Below are positions 33,701-42,612 of a DNA stretch of 64,000 bases, piece after piece. Where the stretch lies: assembly GCA_025766275.1 (NCBI GenBank), contig JAFKAC010000146.1, positions 1 to 64,000 on the forward strand. Reading direction: 5' to 3'. The notes under the pieces were generated by a model. That model saw nothing but the letters and a program-made list of their open reading frames with translations, did not search any database and was not told the origin of the DNA. Source of the DNA: Lactarius indigo. Taxonomy: Eukaryota; Basidiomycota; Agaricomycetes; Russulales; Russulaceae. The stretch's first letter is position 1; each line of letters starts with the position of its first letter. A program made the position numbers and the translations under genes.

Positions 33701-33985
33701 GCACGTGACAAGGGGCTCGTGGAAATTATAAGCGCCCAAATAGGGTTAGGGGTTAGGGGGTCCGATAGGGCGTTAAGAGATTTTTTGCAAATGGGCGTCT
33801 ATAGGGTGTCTATAGGGCGCTAATCGGGCGGCTAACAGATAGAAAAAATGTTCGTGAGGCGGCGCAGGAGCACATCCAAAATAGTAGCTTCATTATGCCT
33901 CTAAAAGACATCCGTTCTCATATGCGGCTCAGGGATCAATGTAAGTGTATTGAGCCTGGGCTTGGTGTCCAAGACGGCCACAACT
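30750..33985. other. Long region without a recognisable gene
   Basis: Several frames of 60-270 codons occur on both strands (the longest is 30785-31609 plus), with Arg/Ser/Leu-rich, motif-free translations and no consistent splice pattern. Parts look like old repeat material, for example the alternating TTTGGCTC/GGCTCGG run at 30930-30980 and the GGAAAATGGAAAACGG repeats at 32958-32998. A short TTAGGG-like run occurs at 33746-33762. Confidence 0.4.
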
Positions 33986-34026
33986 CCCACAATGCCCCCC
34001 CAGTGCGACGATGTGCAACCTCAATC

Positions 34027-36163
34027 TCAGTAAAAAAGGAAAAGTCGGCTGCAGTCAATTCTTAGTCAATCGGGGTCAGAAATCTTGCAAATGGTCAATA
34101 TTAGTCAATATCTAGTCAATTTTCGTCAATTTTCGTCAAGTCGATTATTGGGTCCAGGTCACTTTGCCGAAGTCAAACAAAGTCGTCCGATAGTCATTTC
34201 AAGTCATTTAGGGACAAATCCGTGGTCAATTTTTGCTATTTCGTAGTCATCCCATGTCCGATCCAAGTCGTCTGACAGTCGCTTCTAGTCATTTTTGCCA
34301 TAGAGAAAATGTTCATTTATTGCGAGAAATACGATCTACGGGTAATTTACAGAGTAAAGCTAATTAAAGGTTTCCGCCACTATCATCGTCGTCGTCGGGG
34401 CGCGGCCGGTGCGCTGGGCGAATAGAGCACCCCGCCGCCTACCGCAATCACGGCTTGTGGCCGCGTTATCAGAGTACCTCCCCCGTTCCCTACCAACGCC
34501 CTGTCGTGGTCACATCATCGTCGTACCACGTACTGATCGGTCTGCTTGTCTTGGACACCCAGCGGTGGTGGCCGTAGTCGCGGGTGGCTGTGGGTCGGCG
34601 TCGGGCGAGTAGTCGTTGCGGTGCCCAGGGCAGCTGTCGCAATCAACATGAGCGCGTTGTCAACTTAAAAGGATTGATACTCAATTTTTTTTTGGTTTGT
34701 GGGGGGCAGGGTTGACGGTATCTTGTGAACGTATGCCGACGGGTGTATGTCGATCTATATGATGGGGGTGGCCGTTAGTCAGTGGAGCACGCAAAAGGAG
34801 AGTTCAGGATACTGCCTGCACTTACGCTTAGAACCTGTAGCGACGTGGCGTGGTGGCAGCACCCTAGTCGTCTGCTATGGGGAGAAAATAAGTGGGTAGC
34901 AAGGTTGAAAGGGTGCCGAGTTGCTGCCTTGAATGTAGACTGGAGTGGAGGTGTGGCAGTGGCGGTGGCGGTGGCGGGAGAGTGGGGAAGACAGAGGGAA
35001 TAGAGTTACTATAGTCGACTGAGACGAGTGCTTGCAAGTGTTGAAGTCCATTGGACGTCCGTAACGGACGCGAGACGGAACGAGAAAAACCTTCCCACGC
35101 TCGAAAAATCAATGCAGCTAAGTCGAAACGAACTTTGTCCTGCCCATTTGCGTACGCCCACGTCCCTCTTTTTTTGTCACACCAAGGTCGCGCCCCTCAG
35201 CCTCAACCGCGCTACCACCTCAGAAGTGCAAGTTCTACAGGGGGAGTTATACAACGAACGTGCTCATACCACTGCCACGCCGCTACCACACCAGCCGCCT
35301 CCATTCTTCGTTGACACAACTGGTTCAAGCACTGCTACGTCGCTGCAGGTCGTAAGTGTGCATTCTCTTAAACCTGCTCCTTGCGCGCTCCACTGACTAA
35401 GGGCCACCCCCATCGTACAGACCGACATACGCCTCCCGGCACACGTTCACAAGATGTCGTCAACGCTGCCCCCCACAAACAAAAAAACAAAACCAAAAAA
35501 AATTGAGTATTAGTCTTTTCAAGTTGACAATGTGCTCATGTTGACTGCAAAAGCTGCCCCGGACACCACACCAACCACCCGCCTGACACCGACCTACAGC
35601 CACCCACGACTACGGCCACCACCGCTGGGTGTCCAAAGCAAGCCAACAGATCAGTACATGCTACGATGACAATGTGGCCACGACAGGGCGTTGGTAGGGA
35701 AGGGGGGGAGATACTCTGCCAACGCAACCACAAGCCGTGATTGCGGTAGGCGGCGGGGTGCTCTATTCGCCCAGCACACCGGCCGCGCCCCTGACGACGA
35801 CGATGATAGTGGCGGAAACCTTTAATTAGCTTTACTCTGTAAATTACCCGTAGATCGTATTTCTCGCAATAAATGAACATTTTCTCTATGGCAAAAATGA
35901 CTAGAAGCGACTGTCAGACGACTTGGATCGGACATGGGATGACTACGAAATAGCAAAAATTGACCACGGATTTGTCCCTAAATGACTTGAAATGACTATC
36001 GGACGACTTTGTTTGACTTCGGCAAAGTGACCTGGACCCAATAATCGACTTGACGAAAATTGACGAAAATTGACTAGATATTGACTAATATTGACCATTT
36101 GCAAGATTTCTGACCCCGATTGACTAAGAATTGACTGCAGCCGACTTTTCCTTTTTTACTGAG
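34027..36163. mobile_element. 2.1-kb foldback element with inverted arms of about 800 bp
   Basis: The left arm starts TCAGTAAAAAAGGAAAAGTC and the right end is its complement, CTTTTCCTTTTTTACTGAG. Complementarity runs inward through TTTAATTAGC/GCTAATTAAA, GGGGTGCTCTATTCGCCC and GACGACGACGA to at least 34815 and 35390, and more weakly to about 34860 and 35330, leaving a centre of only about 470-570 bp. Flanking host DNA CCTCAATC (34019-34026 and 36164-36171) is an 8-bp target duplication. The host frame continues CAA CCT CAA TCG across the insertion. Arms contain clusters of GTCAAT/GTCATTT/AAGTCGTC short repeats. There is no transposase ORF, so it is non-autonomous. The 8-bp duplication fits hAT-, P- or KDZ-type transposases. 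Confidence 0.9.
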
Positions 36164-37529
36164 CCTCAATCGTCACCCAACCCAAAACCCAATGACAACG
36201 GCAGTTACAATTGCGACGTGTGCCATCAGAATGTTCGCGTTGGAAGTGGAGGAGCCAAGAATTTTATCCAACATCGGGGCTCACCTGTGTGCTTGAAGGC
36301 AGCAATGAAAAAAATGTGTCTCAGGCAAACCAGGCAGTGAATAAGATGAGGCCATTGACATTGTTCTTTGCAAAGGTTACAAACGCCCACAAGACAGCCG
36401 TCATGCCTGGAGGTCCCACATGCACAGCAAGTACCCCCCCCCAAAGACGAGCCCTCAGCAGCACGTTTTCCTAACCCTCCCCAGTCGCCCATTCCATCTC
36501 CATCCCCTTCGCATCAACCTACCGCCCAGACACTGTCAGTAAAAACAGAGGGCTACGGGCGCCCAGATACATATGATTTGACATTGTTGGCGTGGCTCGA
36601 CTCTGCAGCACAAGAGCTGCCAATACGCATTCCTGAGGTGGAAGCACATAACGAAATTGCCCGGATCTCGTCAGTTGGGGACCCCGATGGCCCAAGCGAA
36701 GCATGGGAGTACCTTGATCCCGTGCTCAATCGGCTGCTTGGGTTCGGCTCAGGCGTTGAAGACGCTGCATGGCGTGTACGGCGCGGGCCCTTGGGTATTG
36801 AGGGATTGGGCCGATTGATCCACAGATTCGTGCTCAAGCGCGGTGTCACTGGAGACTTGCTTGAGGGTAAAATCGGGACCCTACTATAAGCAATCAAATT
36901 TCTCACAGAGTGAGTGATATTCTGGCTCTCGAAATGTACAAAACTTACCATGCCCGAAAGGTGAACGACTGCCACGGCATACGTCCCACCCAGGGTTCCA
37001 CCCATCGACTGCCCTCCACAGCGCATGCCCACCCCTTCCAGTTCATCCCAAACCCACCATTCTTCCCCTCCTCAGCTGCTGCTGTCAATAGACTCAGGCG
37101 ACAACGATGATGTAGAATACCTCGGGACACTACCTCCACCTTCAAGTCTTACATACAATTCCTCACCCATCTCACTGTCGCCATCGCCAGGCCTGTCCAG
37201 CGCCCCTGTAGATGATGTTATTGAGCAGAAGAAAAGTTCTAAGAGGGAACTGTGCAGGCAGCACCTGGTTAGCGTCCCGCCAGGTCAAACAGCAATCGGT
37301 GCATACCCCTTTATGCTCCATATCGAGGAGCACACCCCCTGGAAATTTGCCTTCCGTTGCAGCTCCCTTCTTCTACATGCACACAGCTGTGAAGACCGCT
37401 CCCTTGACAAGGGTGGTCTATGCCGACCATGTCGAAGCCTACTATCAAATGATAAGTTTAGGAAGATTAGCCCACATGCAAGACGGAGTACGTGAATACA
37501 CACCTTACAAATACCACGGGCTGACATAG

Positions 37530-37601
37530 TGCTACGTAGGATACTATTCCCTGAGGCGCACAAAAATGGATTCTAAAAAAAAAAAAACCACGGGCTGACA
37601 A
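37530..37601 (+). mobile_element. Tiny poly(A)-tailed retroposed insertion
   Basis: ACCACGGGCTGACA occurs at about 37516-37529 and again at 37588-37601, directly after a run of 13 A. The roughly 58-bp insert (TAGTGCTACG ... GGATTCT + A-run) interrupts the transposase-like frame between YHGLT and SLAEIAWKKE. Duplication plus poly(A) is the signature of LINE-type target-primed insertion, here extremely 5'-truncated. Confidence 0.8.
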
Positions 37602-39299
37602 GCTTGGCTGAGATAGCATGGAAAAAGGAGCATACCATCGAAATGTACTGCACTCGACACGTCAATGACGCATGAAAACTCCTGGGACGAGAGGGTGTAA
37701 TAGCCCTGCACCGCCAGGTACTCCTTGCCATGTCGACTGGGAAGGTGCAGAGTATAGACCACGTACTTCGAGTCCTCTCCGAGCGTCACATGAGCCTTGC
37801 AGCTATCCTGGAAATGGTCAGAAAGGCTGGGTGTGGAATTTATCGGCCAAAGGGGTTTGAGGAGGAGGGGGACTTGCAGACCCTCTTGCTACTGCGCCTA
37901 AGAGGTCAGCGAGTTGCAGAGATCGCTCACCGCATGTTCGGGATTCCTGCCCCATCCACAGTCCATCATCGTACCCTGATACCACCCCCCATATGCTCTG
38001 TATCGTGCCCACTTGAAGTGGAGCTTGTGAGTAACTTGAAAGCTGCATTCGAAGATTTGTTGCCCGCGTTGGCAGTTCGATGGGCGATTCATGTGGTCTT
38101 GATGATTGACGAAATCGCACAGGAAAGGCAGCCACGGTGGTGTGACCGAACGAATAAAATCATCGGGTGCTGTCGTGAGCATACAAAGCGGAGGTGTATG
38201 GAGTTCAATAGCATTGCAGATGCGGAGCTGCTGTTGCAAGATGTGGCCCGCGGAAGTGTGCATCTAGCACATGGGGTGGGTCTCAGATTCTCTCACGCTG
38301 GCCTTGCCAACTTGCCGAGAACTCAAGTCCTTTCCTAAGGCCACCGTTGGCGCCATTGGCCTCCTTGTTGTGGTATGATGATCTGTGGCGTTAGACAGCG
38401 TTTATGGAAGCTAACAAATACGACGGCGCGTCGTATGCTCAGTCAGAAGAAAGGCTACGAGCTTAAGAGTACGGACAGAACTATACAGCTAATTAAGCCC
38501 CTCCGGGGGCACATCGGGCAATCGAGTGATCAAAAAGGAATTATAGTAATCATAACCATGGTCTGCACTGCCGGCGGTTGACTCGTCCAGCACTCCTCAG
38601 CAACAATTCTAGGTTTTATTGTGCGACACCTTTTCTGATATCTGGGAGCTGCAGGAAGGAAGCCGTAGAAGATCATGCTGTTCTCATACAAACGGCCTTA
38701 AATGCGATCAACCGACTGAAAGCACTCAGCAATACTCGCGTGGTATGCATCGCTTCAGATGGCAGGGCAAAGCAGGGGAAGGCATTGGCCCAACTCACTT
38801 TCAAACACACACTTTTACCTACCTCACCTATCTACCGCTGGCTTTCCGCTTGCAGCCTGCTTGATCTATGCGTTGGAGACGACGAAATGACTTGTGATGG
38901 GGGCTGGAAGCATGCTGGTGCCAAGCGCCCCCGTAGTGCCCTTCTGCGTGACAAGGATGTCTTGGTCTATGGCACTTGGATAACACCAACGGTTCTCCGG
39001 AGTCATCTGCTTGAGGCAGGGCACAAGTCAGACCATATTCGAACGGTGCTTAACCATAACGACAAGCAGGATGTCATGCCCGCATGCAATCTCCTTCACA
39101 ATGTGTGGGCACTTCCCGGGTTGGGAAATCACATAACAGACCTAATCTATCTTCACCTCTCGGGTGCCATCTCGGATTGTGTGTATATTTTAGAACCTAA
39201 ACCAGAATGTACCTTAGATCCTCGTGGAGTGGAAGGAACTAAGGGCTAAGACGGACAAATACCAGGTCGCGTATACTGTAAACTACTGATCACGTGAGT

Positions 39300-40240
39300 C
39301 ACGGACCGAGATGGCGTAATCGCTCAACCTCAACAGTATATCGCCTGAATACTCTGAGTTTGCTAGTTTGAGTCTGGAAGGGGTGCGGTTGAGAATCTGG
39401 GGGTGGTGTCACAACCAATGCTGGTGAAGCCATGCGATCGTTGCGCTTAGGGGGGGTGGGTGCACGGGGGGGTACATGTGAGAGGGACATATCCCTATGG
39501 CGAACATAGTCCAGGAGACGACGGGGAATTCGGGTGATGTGACCTGATCGCGCTGAACGCGTAGGCGGAGGAGTCAGTGATCTGCATGGGTCGGCCTCTT
39601 CAATCTATCCCAAATTAGTTGTTCGTATGTGGCAGCATAGTTGACAACATACGTCGTAAGCGACGTTGCCATCTGATCCTCTATCGTCCCTGTCATCTGT
39701 ACGATGTCCGACAAACTCGATGTCGTCTTCATTTGGGGATCCGAAACGAGCCCGCTTCGGATTGAGTCTTGTGCACTCTTGCGAAGGCCCCGGGGTTGCT
39801 GTCAATCCTGGGTCCGGCGAGTACCTTCTTGGCCTCTTCCTCTTGCCGGATGGGGCATGTTTGGTCATCGATTTACTTGAGTTGAACGCTCGACCACAGT
39901 GCGGGCAGGTATGCTTCGTACTTAGGCATTTGAGTCTCCGATCGTGGTCTACGACTGAAGAGACCAGCCTTTACATTACCCGTGGCACAGCTCTCTGTAT
40001 GATCCACCACCCTCGACCACCTGTCAACAATGATCAACGACTATACGCCACCCATTTAAACCCCCGTCCAAACCATCAACGCTGTTCATAGCTTCTTCGT
40101 AAAATCATCTCGAGGTCGAACTTGACACGGGGGCAGCCTTGAGCGGTGTGCCCATGATAGCCCTCATGCTGGTACCTCCGAACATTGACAAAGTCATAAG
40201 TGACGCTGCAAGCGCCGTAGATTCCAGCGTACTCACCCTG
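39300..40240 (-). CDS. C2H2-like zinc-finger hypothetical protein
   Basis: Minus-strand blocks: CSVTYDFVNVRRYQHEGYHG with HTAQGCPRVKFDLEMILRRS (about 40210-40100); then, after at least one intron, KHTCPHCGRAFNSSKSMTKH (39925-39865), which has the C-x2-C-x12-H spacing of a C2H2 finger with an unclear last ligand; then a basic segment GKRKRPRRYSPD and an acidic PNEDDIEFVGH. The last exon ends with a Pro/Ser-rich stretch near 39490-39300 (PPRAPTPPKRNDRMASP). The pattern suits a nuclear DNA-binding protein. I cannot name a family. Exon borders between 40100 and 39930 and between 39600 and 39490 are not fixed. Confidence 0.45.
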
Positions 40241-40277
40241 ATACATCATAGGTCTTCAGAGCCCTGATGGAGGCAGA

Positions 40278-40649
40278 GTGGCGGCTACTTCATCTCGTTC
40301 GCCATCCAGGGCCATCCTCGCACGAGACGGTGACCGCACGAGCAACTCTAAAAAATTGCCAGCCAGGCATGGAGTCGACGTGCTCATTGGCACGAAACGC
40401 TTGCGTGAAGTTAGCCAGGACATGACGGATGGTCCAGCAAAGCGTGCAAGACAGCCATCGGCGGGGCCGTCCTCCATCAAACTCAAGGGCAAGCCAAAAT
40501 ATGTACCTGAAAACGGAGTACTGTTAGCCCCTCCTCCAATGCCCAAGAGTCTGTACGATGAGCTCACCTTTGACAACCTGGACAGTTCCCTGACAGAGCC
40601 CGAGAGCTCCGAAATCGAATGCGAAAGGCGCTTGAAAATCTGTGATTAA
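40278..40649 (+). CDS. Hypothetical basic/Ser-rich protein (123 aa)
   Basis: A single frame from ATG 40278 (MAATSSRSPSRAILARDGDR) to 40649. It is rich in Ser/Arg/Lys/Pro, with PAKRARQPSAGPSSIKLKGK and a short acidic tail (SLTEPESSEIECERRLKI). It may be an exon of a longer gene or a disordered nuclear protein. It diverges head-to-head from the zinc-finger gene. No family recognised. Confidence 0.3.
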   Translation: MAATSSRSPSRAILARDGDRTSNSKKLPARHGVDVLIGTKRLREVSQDMTDGPAKRARQPSAGPSSIKLKGKPKYVPENGVLLAPPPMPKSLYDELTFDNLDSSLTEPESSEIECERRLKICD

Positions 40650-40809
40650 AGCTTATCTACGTTACATTTATGGCGATGTAGAGTTTGTAAGAAAAAAAAA
40701 ATCTAAGAGGACGCCGACGTGCGTGGTGCTGAAAACTTGGCTGTCAATTGTTGAACCATGTCTGGAAGGATGTTAAGTTGATAGGACTTTTTGTGCAAGG
40801 CGCACTACT

Positions 40810-42045
40810 CACCGCTGGTGTGTCGCGTTCGGGGTGTAGGCCTCATTTCTGAGGGCAACCCATCTCTGCTTGAGTTTCTCAGCATCCCACTTATTCCACT
40901 GTTCATCGATGAGGTCGTCCCATTGGATCTCTTCTTCTGCGTGAACACCCAACAATGCTATCCTGGATGGGTAATTAGCTCATGCCAATGAGGGTTGGTT
41001 GTATACGTACTTATGGACTAGGATGCGTGAATCGGTCTCGCGCCAGCGAGGGAGTCTCCCACGAAGCTTCACTGCCGGGGAGAGTGAGTCGTTCCTGATA
41101 GTGTGGAGGGTCAGAGCTAGCCAGGCATTCGGAACGTACATACCACTTATTGCTGCATTGTTTTGCAGTCCGTTTGTTGTCCATCCGCCTCGATACTTCC
41201 TTCCAGAACTTGGTATTCGTTTCGGGCCTCTGTCCGCCCTCCTCCATGTCTTGCATGATCACACTAAGACACAGCACCTCATCTGGGGACCACTTTCCTG
41301 TGTGACTGTCAGCATTCAGTTCTTCAGCAATTCACACTGCGCAGCGCCTTCACGTCGGGTACCACGGTGTTTGAGGTGTTTGTGGTATCGGTGACAGCAT
41401 TCGTCAGCAGGGTGTTCCAGTAGATCGCCAATTCTCTTCCATGAGAGACCTTGCTCAATGAAACTGGAATAACTATGAGCAGAGAACCGCTTCCGTGTGT
41501 GCGGATACTTACTCCGTCAACCTCGCGTCTTCAAGCTCAGTCCACTTCCCAGGCTTTCGGAAAGGGTGGTGAATCTGCCGAACGTGGTCATATACCGATC
41601 GGACGCGTCTAAACGGTACCGAGCGCGCTGGGCAAGGTGTCAGGGAATCAGAAAATGCACACGGAGATGAGAGCAACTGACTGACGTGAGCCCAAAATCC
41701 TTCCTGTCTCGTCTCGCTCAGAATGAGATTCGTCTATCTCATCCTGGCTCATGCTCCGGGTCTATGAAGTGTTAGCACGGACATCGGGGATGGTTATAAC
41801 CCAGGATTCACCTCTTGATATTGACGGATGGCATCCTCGATGCGGTCGGTTTCTGCCTGCATGAAGATACCCTCACGACACGGCACACCTGTTCTATGTA
41901 TCAGCGGGGCTGGTTGCGAAGGCGTCTGTACTCACCACGTTGCCTGAATTCCTCTCCCGACCACCACTTTGTCGCAAGCACCTCTGTGTGCTCTTGTGTC
42001 AACGGGCAGGAGACGGCCATCTGTAGGAACGTGCTGGTCAGATAG
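40810..42045 (-). CDS. Reb1/Rtf1-like Myb protein (paralogue B)
   Basis: Block for block it parallels the gene at 11150-12456: LATKWWSGEEFRQR (about 41980); PCREGIFMQAETDRIEDAIR with QYQE (about 41890-41815); RRVRSVYDHVRQIHHPFRKP with GKWTELEDARLTE (about 41615-41520); IEQGLSWKRIGDLLEHPADE with CCHRYHKHLKHRGT (about 41465-41350); KWSPDEVLCLSVIMQDMEEG to TKFWKEVSRRMDNKRTAKQC with SNKW (41300-41150); and a C-terminal block EIQWDDLIDEQWNKWDAEKL (about 40930-40870). Introns are short. This again predicts a Myb/SANT DNA-binding protein of the RNA polymerase I terminator-factor type. Its 5' end lies within about 20 bp of the duplicated foldback/SPT5 segment (from 42062), so its promoter may have been altered by that duplication. 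Confidence 0.65.
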
Positions 42046-42102
42046 GACTGGTCCCTTTTCGTATGGTTTGACGCGACTTAGCTTGTTTAGGCACGTGTTT
42101 CA

Positions 42103-42387
42103 CGAGGAAAGGTGCGTATGTATGGTGACAGAGGAAGGGAGATGGAGGAAAGGGTGTTCGGGAGTGCCCGAACATGGTAATATAGTGCGCTACTCCGGGT
42201 GCGTCCCAAAGCCTGCACGTGCTGTGGCGACCTTGGCATATGCCGGTGAGCCTGTGGCAGATCTATCACGTGCAGGATTTAGGACGCACCCGGAGTAGCG
42301 CACTATATTACCATGTTCGGGCACTCCCGAACACCCTTTTCTCCATCTCCCTTCCTCCGTCACCATACATACGCGCCTTCCCTCTAT
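42103..42387. repeat. Foldback (cruciform) element, copy 2
   Basis: Reverse-complement counterpart of the element at 4824-5108: same inverted arms, same nested TGTTCGGG-AGTG-CCCGAACA hairpins and same central GCATATGC. It lies about 225 bp upstream of the ATG of the full SPT5-like gene. Differences between the copies are a few scattered substitutions. Confidence 0.85.
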
Positions 42388-42612
42388 CTCCCTTCCACCA
42401 CACTCACTCTATGACATCCTTAGATACTTAGCGTAACATAGATAAAATAGATGAATTCAATGGAGCGTGGGTGATCGCGAATGCGTCTAGAATAATGCAG
42501 ACAACATGCATTGTGGATAAAATCCACGAGGCATAAGCGTGTGTGGAGCATGGCGGTTAGTATTTCATAATTGTGAGCGTGACTACTCATCTACAACACC
42601 ACCGTCGCAACT

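Larger units (their letters stand above)
33992..39249 (+). pseudogene. Transposase-like gene of a basidiomycete DNA element, broken
   Basis: The frame opens at ATG 33992 (MPPQCDDVQPQ), is cut by the foldback element at 34027-36163, and resumes SSPNPKPNDNGSYNCDVCHQ with a Cys/His cluster (CDVC...FIQHRGSPVC). Next comes a helical region (36450-36890). Then SVPPGQTAIGAYPFMLHIEE, SPIHAR-like sequence, MFGIPAPSTVHHRTL, and the core HVVLMIDEIAQERQPRWCDR, GCCREHTKRRCMEFNS and VHLAHG. After 38600 come PFLISGSCRKEAVEDHAVL, RVVCIASDGRAKQGKALAQL, LLDLCVGDDEMTCDGGWKH and LNHNDKQDVMPACNLLHNVW. The acidic residues in MIDE, ASDG and VGDDE are candidates for an RNase H-like catalytic triad (inference). It carries the foldback insertion, a 14-bp-duplicated poly(A) insertion (37530-37601), a TGA stop at 37673 and an unexplained 240-bp break at 38370-38605. 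P/THAP-like affiliation is possible but unproven. Confidence 0.65.

Noticed and set aside
33746..33762. Telomeric repeat
   Set aside because: Only two to three imperfect TTAGGG-like units, flanked by ordinary sequence. Too short for a telomere or a clear interstitial array.
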